Shown in pieces: positions 31,689 through 41,974 of a stretch of DNA of 64,000 nt; positions within the stretch are counted from its first letter, which is position 1, and the number at the start of each line of letters is the position of its first letter. Source of the DNA: Cherax quadricarinatus. Its lineage: Eukaryota; Arthropoda; Malacostraca; Decapoda; Parastacidae. The stretch spans positions 32,120,795 through 32,184,794 of the forward strand of contig NC_091298.1 in assembly GCF_038502225.1 (NCBI RefSeq), read 5' to 3'. The position numbers and the translations under genes are program-made. The notes below the pieces were generated by a model that saw only the letters and a program-made list of their open reading frames with translations, had not been told where the DNA came from and did not search any database.

Positions 31689-33680
31689 CAGTGGAACCTC
31701 AAATATCAAACTTAATCCGTTTCAGGAGTTAGTTCTAAATTTGAAAAGTCTGAAAAGCGAAGCAATATTTCCCATAAGAAATAATGGAAATACAATTAAT
31801 CCATTCCAGAAACCCAAAAATATTCACCAAAAAAATACATTTTATAGAGATTAATTATAGTTTTACATACACACAACAAATATAGTGTTCAATTATGTAT
31901 TAACCCTTTCAGGGTCCAGAGGCCAAATTTCAAAGTGTGCACCAGGGTCCAAGAATTTAAAAGGTAATAAAACAAAAAGTATGAAATTTGATGGAAAATT
32001 GACGAAATTATGCTCACGAATTTTGATGTGTCAGCGATATTTATGCATCAGCAATTTGGTGACTGACTCCCATTTTAGGCCAATTACATTATTCCAGTCA
32101 ACCAAATTCTTAGCTATTTCACTAATATTACTTCTATTTTATCGACTGAGCACAAGAAATCACCAAGTCAACTGTTTCAACTACAAAATAAAGTGATCGG
32201 AATTTGGTAATTTGGCCAATTTAATGCAAAGTTCAAAATATTCCAATTTCAAAATAGGGTCCAGAATAAACAATGCAGGCATTCCTGGCACTAAACTAAC
32301 ATTTCCTCTGTTCATTAGTTACATTTTAAGGCTTTACAAATGAATTCCATTTTGATTTTTTATTCACATAATGAATTTTTATTCAAACCAAAAAATAGAA
32401 GATTTACTGTTATGGAATACTGTAATAATTGTATAAATAATATCACCACATTTGTAAATGTATATTAGACCCACCAGCTTTCATGTATTAGACTTGTGAG
32501 GTCATTTGTTTACTCCTGAACATCGGCAAAAATTTAACATTTCTGCTACTTTGAGCTCAGTTTCAAGCCATTTCCAGTACTAAAACCAATCAAAATCATC
32601 TCTATTTTTGTAGTATATCTTCCTTTCTATCAAATGAGACCAAGAAATTGCAAATACAACTATAAAAACATACGAAAAAACACTGCAAAGTTGCTGTTTT
32701 AATCGAAAATTACAGTCTCAGTTTTTTCTCTCATTATGCACTGTGTGCTGCAGGATTTGCTTTATGTGGTGCACACATACCACATAAATGTATTCTCTCA
32801 TATCTAGGCCCAAAGTTACTGCTCACAGCTTATCAGAGTGAGCTGAGCTCATGGGGTAGATCTACGGTTCAGACCCTCAACGTAAAGCCGTATATCTACG
32901 GCACGGACCCTGAAAGGGTTAATAAATTTAAACACACATATAAAATAACATTTTACTTACCTTTATTGAAGATTGGTGATGGCATCTAGAAGATAGGGAG
33001 GAGGAGAAAGGGAGTTGGGGTTAGTGTTTGGAAGGAGAATCCCCCTCCATGAGGACTTCAAGTACCAAAGTCCTCTCTGGGGTTACTTCCCTTCTCTGTC
33101 TTTTAATGCCACTAGGACCAGCTTGAGTCACTGGACCCCTGTCTCACAAAATAACTGTTCACAATCCTCTGTTTCTGGTGCCTCTTAAAATTTCCCTAAA
33201 ATGGGACATGGCTCTGTCACTGAACTTGATGCAAAGACGGCTTGTTTCCGATTGCTCAGGGTGGTACTTCTCCACAAACATTTGGACATCATTCCACTTG
33301 GACATCATTCCCCTTCTGTATTATTTCCTTCTTCACATCTATGGTGTTTCTCACTTTCTTTACCACAGGGGTACCACTAGCAAGTTTCATTGCTCCCATT
33401 GTAGCCTATTTCACAGTCCCACAAGCACTAAACACAATGAAATAATCATAAAATGTTTGAATGAGAGTGCAGGTTAGTGTTCATTCAAGCATCAACAAAA
33501 CCAGACTGGCTCATGGTGCCTGTGTGGGGACGTGGACAGAGCGGGCTGCCGGACAGGTCCGGTACCCGGAGGTTCAAAAATAGGGGCGAGTTCGATAATA
33601 GGGACAAAGTTGGTTCGAAAAAAGGGTTCTATTTTCGAAGAGTTCGGTAAGCGATACGTTCAAAATTTGAGGTTCCACTG
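31689..33680 (-). mobile_element. Non-autonomous Tigger with a piggyBac MITE inside
   Basis: The ends are CAGTGGAACCTCAAATATCA and the inverse of CAGTGGAACCTCAAATTTTG, flanked by TA at 31687-31688 and 33681-33682. It retains only the C-terminal transposase tail (about 33110-33300, minus strand, equivalent to the tail at 26802) and the N-terminal HTH start (about 33310-33420). The DDE core is deleted. The piggyBac MITE at 31904-32918 accounts for half the length. Confidence 0.9.
31904..32918. mobile_element. piggyBac-derived MITE (1015 bp)
   Basis: CCCTTTCAGGGTCC at the left and its inverse GGACCCTGAAAGGG at the right, flanked by TTAA at 31900-31903 and 32919-32922. The interior matches the family at 20467 and 62399 (GTGCCAGGAATGCCT in inverse, AAACAAATGACCTCA in inverse, ATTATGCACTGTGTGCTGCA). 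No frame of note. Confidence 0.92.
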
Positions 33681-33682
33681 TA

Positions 33683-33950
33683 ATAACACATATTTCAGCA
33701 TAGGAAAATGTGTACATTTTATAAAAAGGATAATCAATTAGAAATGCTTCAGGAATGTGTGTGCATATTAATATGGTGAATTTCATCAAATGATATATTT
33801 CAAACAACACTTGAGTTACATGACAATATACTGTATGAAGTAAGAGAGACAATGATATATATGAACATTCAACAATTAGAACAGTTTTGAAACATTCACC
33901 TCATTTATCATCACATTTATGAAGGTGATATTATGCACTAGCACTACACT
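33683..33950. other. Non-coding spacer
   Basis: AT-rich sequence without recognisable element ends or coding content. Confidence 0.4.
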
Positions 33951-33954
33951 GCTA

Positions 33955-34090
33955 AGTCAGCAGCTAGTTCTCCAGGCAGCTAATTCTCCAGGCAGCTAGT
34001 TCTCTATTCAGCTAGTTCTCCAAGCAACTAGTTCTCTAGGCAGGTAGTTCTCTAGGCAGCTAGTTCTCTATTCAGCTAGTTCTCCAGGCA
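33955..34090. repeat. Minisatellite, 17-18-bp units
   Basis: About seven imperfect copies of a unit like CAGCTAGTTCTCTAGG / CAGCTAGTTCTCCAGG in tandem. Confidence 0.85.
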
Positions 34091-34330
34091 GCTAGGTGAC
34101 CTGGTTAACAGTGTCCTCAGCTACATACTGAGGTGCTGGGAAGCACTCTCAGGGACAGATTAATGTTGGGCATATTTCCTTACACCTGCTGCCCTTGTTA
34201 CCCAGCTGTAAGTTGAGTGTAATAGATCCTATACTGAGGTAGAGGGTTTTTAAGGGACTACAATGGAAATAAGACTTGACAATCAACAATGACCAAGTTA
34301 CTACTTGGGTTTTCCTGGGTTCCTAACCCT
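34091..34330 (+). repeat. Degraded tRNA-SINE body
   Basis: The order of blocks matches the tRNA-headed SINE: CATATTTCCTTACACCTGCTG, CAGCTGTAAGTTGAG, then GACTACAATGGAAATAAG and TGGGTTTTCCTGGGTTCC. Many substitutions are present and the head is lost. Confidence 0.6.
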
Positions 34331-34842
34331 CCAGGTTAATAATTCAAACAAAATATTCTTCTTCACCTGGTAAGTCAGTGATGTCACTGTCAGTGATGTC
34401 ACTTGGTGCAACATAAACAATAATATAACAAGATTATTTATGGTAAGTTAACGGATATTTTAAGTAATATATGGAAGAACTTTTCTCCAGTATGTAGGAA
34501 AATTTCAGACATTTCTTTCACCAGTCAACACCGTTGTTATTATTTATTACATTCATGGTGGAGCACTAAACCTCTATGGGTCATACAGTGCCTAGTAATA
34601 TTACAAGGATCAAAATGGAAATAAGTAAGATTAATTAGGCCCAGATGGTCTCTCTTACATGCAAGTAAAATTATCATAGTGAAAATTACCAAGGACGAAC
34701 AAAAAATAAATTTACACATATGTTACTAATTAAGATAAATTGTAATAATCTAAACTTGTGTAAGTAAACTTTAAAAAACTTAGTAAACTTACCGAAGTCT
34801 TGGTAATATGGGTGATCACTTTAATCATCCATCAGTATTATC
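34331..34842. other. Repeat-like non-coding stretch
   Basis: 34375-34405 has a short direct duplication of GTCAGTGATGTCACT. 34555-34600 has GGTGGAGCACTAAACCTCTATG, which looks like another dispersed repeat. No gene is seen. Confidence 0.4.
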
Positions 34843-35292
34843 CATAGGCAACTTTATTCCGAAATGTTTCGCCTACACAGTAGGCTTCTTCAGTCGAGTA
34901 CAGAAAGTATGCAGGAGCAGTGAAGAAGATGTAATCAGTCCATCACCCTTGAAGTCGTAGATTTGAGGTTGTCAGTCCCTCAGCCTGGAGAAGTTCAGTT
35001 CCAAAGTCTGGAACTAACTGAAGATCTAGTGACAGTGTTGAGACTTAAATACTGTCGGAAGGAGAGGTGCAGTTAGTTCCAAACTTTGGAACTGAACTTC
35101 TCCAGGCTGAGGGACTGACAACCTCAAATCTACGACTTCAAGGGTGATGGACTGATTACATCGTCTTCACTGCTCCTGCCTACTTTCTGTACTCGACTGA
35201 AGAAGCCTACTGTGTAGGCTAAACGTTTCGGAATAAAGTTGCCTGTGTCTTATCTACCAACCTGTCGGTATTGTATACCATTTTGATATTCA
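34843..35292. mobile_element. Palindromic retroelement-like insertion (450 bp)
   Basis: Two long inverted arms (starting CAACTTTATTCCGAAATG at left and ending CGTTTCGGAATAAAGTTG at right) surround a short unique centre near 35035-35065. The same asymmetric tail as at 21892-21926 follows (CCAACCTGTCGGTATTGTAT, then CCATTTTGATATTC). A 12-bp direct repeat ATCAGTATTATC flanks it (34831-34842 and 35293-35304). The arms carry CTGAAGA, GCCTAC-TGT-GTAGGC, then (G/A)AAACG. Confidence 0.85.
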
Positions 35293-35695
35293 ATCAGTAT
35301 TATCATTTTTTCGACTAGTTTATCAAATTGTGGCAATAATTAATCACATGAGAGTGTTTACTTACCTCGCAAATAAGTGTTGCAGTGGTAGTTACTCCAG
35401 AGCTTCATAAAATAACCATAATTAAGAAAAATTTAAATAATTTTGAGTGTTGTTGATGTTGTTGTTGTTATAAAGGGCGACCACATAAGACGCTTTATTG
35501 AGCCCTAACACAGCGGACAAGATTCTGTTCGGATTTTTAACCCTGGAGGGTTAGACACCCAGGATAACCCAAGAAAGGTATTACGTCATCGAGGGACTGT
35601 CTGTTTTAGTTCCATTGGAGTCCTCAATCTTCTTCCCTAGGATGCCACCCACACCAGGAACATGTGATAAATGGTTAAAAACTGATAAGTTGAAG
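35293..35695 (+). other. Spacer with a SINE tail fragment
   Basis: About 35520-35590 holds TTTAACCCTGGAGGGTTAGACACCCAGGATAACCC, resembling the 3' part of the decapod-type SINE. The rest shows nothing recognisable. The TTAACCCTGGAGGGTTA block is a short palindrome. Confidence 0.45.
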
Positions 35696-35699
35696 ATTG

Positions 35700-36030
35700 T
35701 AATCATGTGTTCACGATTCATTACCTTTGAAACTTGTCATGATTGTGACCAGCTCTACCTGGAGCTCATTACCTTTGTTAATTCTCATTATTGTAACCAG
35801 ATTTAGTTCATTACCTTTGTAATTAGTCATGAGTGTGACCAGCTCTAACTGGAACTCATTACCTTTGTACTTGGTCACGATTGTGACCAGATCTAGTTCA
35901 TTACCTTTGTAACTTGCTCAGCTATCAAAACTTTGGAGTCCAGTCCCTGGACCAATTATGTACCTCTGTAATTTTTTGACTACCGCCCCACAGGATGGGT
36001 ATGGGGTGCATAATAAACATATTAAACTAA
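35700..36030 (+). repeat. LINE 3' tail (same family as 28280-29548)
   Basis: Repeated blocks TTCATTACCTTTGTAA and GATTGTGACCAG, then CAGTCCCTGGACCAATTATG, CACAGGATGGGTATGGG and a terminal CATAATAAACATATTAAACTA. The coding part is absent, as expected for severe 5' truncation. Confidence 0.8.
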
Positions 36031-36032
36031 AA

Positions 36033-36280
36033 GGAAGCGTTTCGCCACACAGTGGCTTCATCAGTCCAATACAAAGCAGAAAGGTATAAGGAGAGGAGGA
36101 GTTTGAGGTAATCTACAAGATTGATGGACTGAACACATCGACTCCAGGCTGAGGGTCTGATTACCTCAAACTCCTCCTCTCCTTACACCTTTTTGCTTTG
36201 TATTGGACTGATGAAGCCACTGTGTGGCGAAACGTTTCATCGATAAAGATTCCCATATGTTGCATAAGTGTCTCAATCTT
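36033..36280. repeat. Palindromic element related to 21708-21926
   Basis: The left arm starts GAAGCGTTTCGCCACACAGTG. The right arm has ATTGGACTGATGAAGCCACT then GTGTGGCGAAACGTTTC. The centre (ACAAGATTGATGGACTGAAC) is unique. The right arm shows the most consensus-like hammerhead-type core in the window: CTGATGA, hairpin GCCAC-TGT-GTGGC, GAAAC. No target duplication was found here. Confidence 0.75.
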
Positions 36281-36284
36281 CAAC

Positions 36285-36425
36285 CCAGGAAAATACTTGC
36301 ATGCTAGGTGAACAGGACAACTGGTGTAAGGAAACACCCCCAATGTTTTCACCCTTGCTGGAGATCGAACCACGGACACCCAGCGTGTGAGACGAGATCA
36401 TTGCCTACCAGGCCACGGGCAGTTG
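36285..36425 (-). repeat. tRNA-headed SINE fragment
   Basis: The minus strand has CGTGGCCTGGTAGGCAATGA (A-box-like), GTGGTTCGATCTCCAGC (B box) and GTTTCCTTACACCAGTTGTC. It is the same family as 30700-30905. Confidence 0.75.
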
Positions 36426-36756
36426 TATTGCAAACCTGCTGGAGGTGCTCGAGACAGTAACACAAAAAATGTTGACCAAATCTCCCAGGGAATGAACAAG
36501 TAAACACAACTTCCTCTGGAAAGAACAACTGGAACATGATTTTTTTATTGACTCTTTGGTATCTTTTTCAGTATATATATGGAAAATAGTGATTCACTGT
36601 GTTTTTTATTCATCTCTATCACATCAAGTTGTCAAGTTAAACGGAAACGTTACTTTTCTCTTTCAGTATAACATAAGTAAATGAGAAAGTGGTATATTAT
36701 CAATTAAAACTTTATATTGACTTAAAAGTTAAATCTAATATATTTTCCCTTATTTT
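36426..36756. other. Non-coding stretch before the exon-like fragment
   Basis: AT-rich with pyrimidine tracts. It ends in TATTTTCCCTTATTTTCAG, which looks like a 3' splice site just before the conserved segment. It could be intron sequence. Confidence 0.4.
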
Positions 36757-36945
36757 CAGATTATTAATGTCTAGAGGCTGCATAAATTCACCAGACATAT
36801 TTTGCTATGTCTGCGGGCAATTCACCTCTTCAGATTCCCGGAGCAACTTTACTCTTTTATTGAAGCGTTGCTACTTTGCTTATTTTAGCTACAAACTTGG
36901 AGACCAGAACAAACCATTTGCACCACACAAACCTTGCAATAGTTG
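36757..36945 (+). pseudogene. Exon-like fragment with a conserved Cys-rich domain
   Basis: After a splice-acceptor-like TTTTCAG the plus strand encodes MSRGCINSPDIFCYVCGQFT, then FTLLLKRCYFAYFSYKLGDQ, then NKPFAPHKPC. The pattern of an N-terminal C..FCYVCG pair and a later GDQ-K-APH-C motif matches a domain I recall from many uncharacterised arthropod proteins, some of them transposon-associated. Only one exon's worth is present, and it runs directly into LINE sequence. It may be a retrocopy piece, a captured exon or a decaying host exon. The function of the family is not known to me. Confidence 0.5.
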
Positions 36946-38261
36946 GTATAACCTATGATATTCTCAGAACTCTAAGGAAAGTGCCTGATAACCCTTTGTT
37001 GGCACTATAATCTCAGTTACATTGAGGGCGTTCTTCCTACTTCCTGGAGCGAAAGTCTCATTTTGCCTATCCCTAAGCCCCAACAGCCTGATACATTTAG
37101 ACCAATCTCTTTAACTAGTTGTCTTTGTAAAACTTTTGAAAGAATGATACTTAACAGACTGTACTACAGAATCAGACACCAACTTTCCCCCTACCTCTGT
37201 GGGTTCATGAAAGGTAAAAGTGTGCAGAACTGTATTTCCACCTTTCTCACTGCACACGCCTCTACTAGTTTTACCACATTTCTTGATCTAAAATCTGCAT
37301 TGATATCGCAATCGTGCCATTACGATTTCGTGAGTCAGAACCGTTATACTACATGAACTAGCCAATTTGAATATTGGTGGTAGCTTACTCTGCTGGATAA
37401 TAGGATACCTGTCAAATAGAGTATCCTATGTCCTCTACCAAGGCTTTAGAAGCGAGTCTAAAGAAATGTCTTTAGGTACACCACAGGGAGGAGTTCTCAG
37501 TCCCATGCTATTTAATATTCTGATTAATGCTCTCCTAAATGCTCTACCTACCTCACCTAAACATATAGCTATAAGCTATGCTGATGACATCATGATCCAC
37601 ACAACAGGGCATAAGAAGATGAATACCATTCTTAAAGAAGTTCAAGCAATTTGTAATCGACTAGGCCTCATAATATCTTCCTCTAAAACAAAGATATTAA
37701 CAAGCAAACGACATTTCCCACCCATCTATTTGCAAGGTGAAAGCATTAGCTACGTTAAAACTTACAGATATCTTGGTGTTGATGTAGCCTTTAACAAATC
37801 CACTATATCACAACTAAATAAGAAATGCAAAGATAGGCTAAATGCTCTCAAAGCTGTTGTGGCTACAACCCCAACTATGGTGCTACTGTGAGAATCGTCA
37901 GAACAATGTACACAGCCTATGTTAGGTCCTTAATTGATTATGCTGCTCCCATGTTGATATTAGCTAGAGGAAGTTCTCTCCGACCCTTGGAGTTAATGCA
38001 AAATGAAGCTCTCAGAATTATTCTTAGGTGTCCCAAATCTACAAAGGTTCTTAATATGAGGAAAGAGCTAGGTATTTCTAGTATCAGTGATAGGATTGTT
38101 GAGATTAACACTGTACTCGGTATTAGAATGTTAAGAAATGAACCAGACACTGTCACAATGAACCTTACTAAGTGTCTAGAAGTAAATACACACAGATCTA
38201 AATGGATTGTGAAAACGTGCAATTGCATTAAGTTTTATAACCTGCATGAACTGTATCAGAC
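36946..38261 (+). pseudogene. Reverse transcriptase part of the RNase H-bearing LINE
   Basis: The start is degraded (YIEGVLPTSWSESLI), then PIPKPQQPDTFRPISLTSCL, CGFMKGKSVQNCIS and TTFLDLKSAL, where a short foreign repeat interrupts. It continues at 37367 with GYLSNRVSYVLYQGF, LGTPQGGVLSPMLFNILINA and catalytic ISYADDIMIHTTG. After one frameshift near 37888 come YTAYVRSLIDYAAP and MQNEALRIILRCPKST. It breaks at HELYQ, where the LINE-2 fragment starts. The catalytic Asp pair is intact, but the gene is split into at least three pieces. Confidence 0.88.
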
Positions 38262-39747
38262 AGACATAGCCCCACTCCACAAAGGGGGCAGTAAAGCAAT
38301 AGCAAAGAACTACAGACCGATAGCACTAACATCCCATATCATAAAAATCTTTGAAAGGGTCCTAAGAAGCAAGATCACCACCCATCTAGAAACCCATCAA
38401 TTACACAACTCAGGGCAACATGGGTTTAGAACAGGTCGCTCCTGTCTGTCTCAACTATTGGATCACTACGACAAGGTCCTAGATGTACTAGAAGACAAAA
38501 AGAATGCAGATGTAATATATACAGACTTTGCAAAAGCCTTCGACAAGTGTGACCATGGCGTAATAGCGCACAAAATGCGTGCTGAAGGAATAACAGGAAA
38601 AGTTGGTCGATGGATCTATAATTTCCTCACTAACAGAACACAGAGAGTAGTAGTCAACAAGTAAAGTCCGAGGCAGCTACGGTGAAAAGCTCTGTTCCAC
38701 AAAGCACAGTACTCGCTCCCATCTTGTTCCTCATCCTCATATCTGACAAAGACAAGGATGTCAGCCACAGCACCGTGTCTTCCTTTGCAGATGACACCCG
38801 AATCTGCATGACAGTGTCTTCCATTGCAGACACTGCAAGGCTCCAGGCGGACATCAACCAAATCTTCCAGTGGGCTGCAGAAAACAATATGAAGTTCAAC
38901 GATGAGAAATTTCAATTACTCAGATATGGTAAACACGAGGAGATTAAATCTTCATCAGAGTACAAAACAAATTCTGGCCACAAAATAGAGCGAAACACCA
39001 ACGTCAAAGACCTGGGAGTGATCATGTCGGAGGATCTCACCTTCAAGGGTCATAACATTGTATCAATCGCATCTGCTAGAAAAATGACAGGATGGATAAT
39101 GAGAACCTTCAAAACTAGGGATGCCAAGCCCATGATGACACTCTTCAGGTCACTTTATCTATCTAGGCTGGGATATTGCTGCACACTAACAGCACCTTTC
39201 AAGGCAGGTGAAATTGCTGACCTAGAAAATGTACAGAGAACCTTCACGGCACGCATAACGGAGATAAAACACCTCAATTACTGGGAGCGCTTGAGGTTCC
39301 TGAACCTGTATTCCCTGGAATGCAGGCGGGAGAGATACATGATTATATACATCTGGAAAATCCTAGAGGGACTAGTACCGAACTTGCACACGAAAATCAC
39401 TAACTACGAAAGCAAAAGACTTGGCAGACGATGCAACATCCCCCCAATGAAAAGCAGGGGTGTCACTAGCACGTTAAGAGACCATACAATAAGTGTCAGG
39501 GGCCCGAGACTGTTCAACTGCCTCCCAGCATACATAAGGGGGATTACCAACAGACCCCTGGCAGTCTTCAAGCTGGCACTGGACAAGCACCTAAAGTCGG
39601 TTCCTGACCAGCCGGGCTGTGGCTCGTACGTTGGTTTGCGTGCAGCCAGCAGTAACAGCCTAGTTGATCAGGCTCTGATCCACCAGGAGGCCTGGTCACA
39701 GACCGGGCCGCGGGGGCGTTGACCCCCGGAACTCTCTCCAGGTATCA
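38262..39747 (+). pseudogene. LINE-2 (CR1/L2 group) insertion, 5'-truncated
   Basis: It begins TDIAPLHKGGSKAIAKNYRP and matches ORF2 at 47527-50634 through to the C-terminus (EAWSQTGPRGR) and the 3' UTR GACCCCCGGAACTCTCTCC. It has a frameshift near 38664-38682, so the ORF is in two parts (37888-38664 shared frame, then 38682-39722). The catalytic site reads SFADDTRICMTVSS. A rough direct repeat (CTGTATCAGACAG at 38249-38261, CTGTAGACAG at 39748-39757) may be its target duplication. Confidence 0.88.
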
Positions 39748-39757
39748 CTGTAGACAG

Positions 39758-40890
39758 CAAGAGCATTTCACCCCTCCATGGAAGATGTGTTCATTTAATA
39801 TCACATACCTCCCAAGAAGCTCATTGCTAGCAATCCTTTCCTTAAATCACTTGTTAAAGCAACTGCTCAAGAAGAAATTTCTCGCCTAGCTGGTAATAAT
39901 AAGTTATCACAAGTAATATACACTGATGGATCTAAACAGGAGTCTTCTGGCAGGGCTGCATCTGCTCTTGTTGCCACCTCCCTAGTTAAGAACCATAATA
40001 AACATGTTGAACTAGGCATAAGAATTAACAACTGGGCGTCTACATTGCAAACTGAACTGTTTGCAATCCTAATGGCGCTAAAGCTAACTTATGACTCTGA
40101 GCTTGACTCTATCATCATTACTGATTCTGTGTCATCACTGAATGCTCTTAGCTCATATAATGACTCCAAGAAAATGCTCGTTGGAGAAGCCAGGTATAGA
40201 TACTCAAAAATCAGGGACAAAGGAATTAATGTACAATTGCTATGAATCCCATCACACATTGGATTACTCCTTCATGATAAAGTTGATATGTTAGCCAAAA
40301 AGAGTACCCAGAAGGAGAATATAGAATATAACTTTGGTATATCAGTGTCTAGCATTAGGAATAATATTAGGAGAGAAGTAAATATCGAAAATGATTGTTA
40401 TAGGAATGCAGTTAGAAGCCTGAGTAGATCTATAACCCACTATGATAACATGAACATAGATAAGTATGTTTATGGAGCAACGTGCAATGTGAACAGACTG
40501 ACTGATGTTGTAGTGGCCAAGCTTAGGCTTGGACCCCAATGGAAATATGTCACTCTGTCTGACTTTTTTGGGTTATCCTAGGTTCTCTACACATATGCTG
40601 CTATGTATGATAATTCTAGGTAACTGTATTTGTGTATACCTGAATAAACTTACTTACTTACTTACAAGTACTTCTGGCAGTTTGGGAGACACACTGATGA
40701 TGATCAAACTAAATGTAAATTATGTGGTCAGGCATATGGTCACTGTCTTGAACACTATGTGCTTAATTGTCCACTTATTGAGGAATACAGAGACAGACAG
40801 TATAATAACCTATGTGACATGTCAAGATATTTTATTAATGAAAATAAGATACCAGATATGCTAAGCAAATTTCCTAAATTTGCTTAGCTA
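39758..40890 (+). pseudogene. RNase H and CCHC end of the RNase H-bearing LINE
   Basis: After the LINE-2 insert the host LINE resumes. RNase H motifs are VIYTDGSKQESSGRAA (about 39918), LQTELFAILMALKLTY (40045), IIITDSVSSLNALSS and an IPSHIGL-type block at 40250. The SINE at 40531-40670 then splits LRLG from the following KYFWQFGRHTDDDQTK. The cysteine motif CKLCGQAYGHCLEHYVLNC and the end MLSKFPKFA-stop follow at about 40890. One stop lies near 40243. Confidence 0.85.
40531..40670 (+). repeat. (ACTT)n-tailed SINE-like insertion in a LINE
   Basis: It begins GGACCCCAATGGAAATATGT and ends AATAAACTTACTTACTTACTTAC, and it interrupts the LINE coding sequence cleanly. It is nearly identical to 10786-10920. 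Confidence 0.85.
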
Positions 40891-40941
40891 TAGATATAGA
40901 TAGCTATAGATAGCTATAGATATGTTGATATAAATCCATAT

Positions 40942-41004
40942 GTATTCCTGTTAACCCTTTGGGTTAACAGGAATACAGATTTTGCCATTTCAGTGGCAAA
41001 ATCT
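40942..41004. repeat. Two adjacent perfect hairpins
   Basis: The first (40942-40976) has 16-base arms GTATTCCTGTTAACCC with a TTT loop. Its centre reads TTAACCCTTTGGGTTAA. The second (40977-41004) has 11-base arms AGATTTTGCCA with a TTTCAG loop. They abut without spacer. They follow the LINE 3' end, so may be part of its 3' UTR. Confidence 0.8.
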
Positions 41005-41970
41005 AAAAAAAAAATCTAGAATGTAAATATGAATAATACAATAACTGTGTAATAAAATAATGCTGAGTTGACCCTATCGAAATATTTCAAGAGGGGAGGT
41101 AGAACAGCTGCTGAGTGACGCCGGGGGAGATGCCATATTGAATTTAATGTGTGAACATAGGATTGAATTGTGCAATGTAATCAGGCATTCTGAAAGGTCG
41201 CTTGGTGTATATCGGCGTCAATCCGTAATTTAAAAATTGCAGATACGTTCCTGTTGAATAATTGGGATATATAATGTGGAAAACCCTAGAGGACTCCAAT
41301 CCTTCCCAGGAACACACCTTAGCTAAGTGATGCTTACCCATAATGTACAGTAGTTTTTGCATTGGCCATTGTAAATCCTAGCTGTAGAGGTAGCGTTAGG
41401 GTGTGGTTTCAAAAAAAATAATTATGATCCAGTAATTAAATGGTAAGTGGTAATATGAATTTCCTTTCTAATAACACTATTGTAATTCATGTCGAATAAG
41501 TATATTCTGTGTACCCAGCAAGCCTAATCATATACAATTCCCATTATTTTATAATTTACCATTATTGGTATTAATGTTTAATATTGTAATTATTAATTTA
41601 ATGGCAGGTCTAGTTTTTTTTTTTTGTCGGAGTGGTAGGGAGGGACAGTTTGGCGACCTACTGTAACTAAGTCCCACTTATTTCACCCAAATAGTATTTA
41701 GTCACTTAGCCATAATACCAACTTACCTCATAATTTGTAATATTTTACATTTAAGAATAAAACTAAGTATGCCCGAAATGCCTAGCCATGAAAAGCGTTC
41801 TAGTGGTACACTCCGTAATCTCAATTTTACTACATGTAAACCAAACAATAACCAAATTTCTGTAAACTCAGCATTGTAATCCTTATAGAGAATAAACTTT
41901 GAAATTACTTTCCTGTAATAAATCAGGTAATACCTTGCAAGCCTCATGCAGGTAATTTGCTCTCACAATA
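41005..41970. other. Non-coding stretch, nothing recognised
   Basis: Nearly 1 kb with only short frames. It includes a T-run at 41613-41627. It could be the LINE 3' UTR or unique sequence. Confidence 0.4.
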
Positions 41971-41974
41971 AAAC

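Larger units (their letters stand above)
36946..40890 (+). mobile_element. RNase H-bearing LINE (I/Nimb-like), twice interrupted
   Basis: The plus strand encodes YDILRTLRKVPDNPLL, the reverse transcriptase and, after the insertions, RNase H and a C-terminal CCHC. The 5' end is lost at about 36946. The insertions are a short repeat at about 37300-37335, a LINE-2 fragment at about 38262-39747 and a SINE at 40531-40670. It is followed by a GATAGCTATA simple repeat (40884-40920). Confidence 0.85.

Noticed and set aside
40942..40976. Rho-independent-type terminator
   Set aside because: The hairpin is real, but the genome is eukaryotic and there is no following T-run, so a bacterial terminator is not a sensible reading.
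41005..41970. Possible host exon region
   Set aside because: It contains only short frames, no domain and no convincing splice-site pair.
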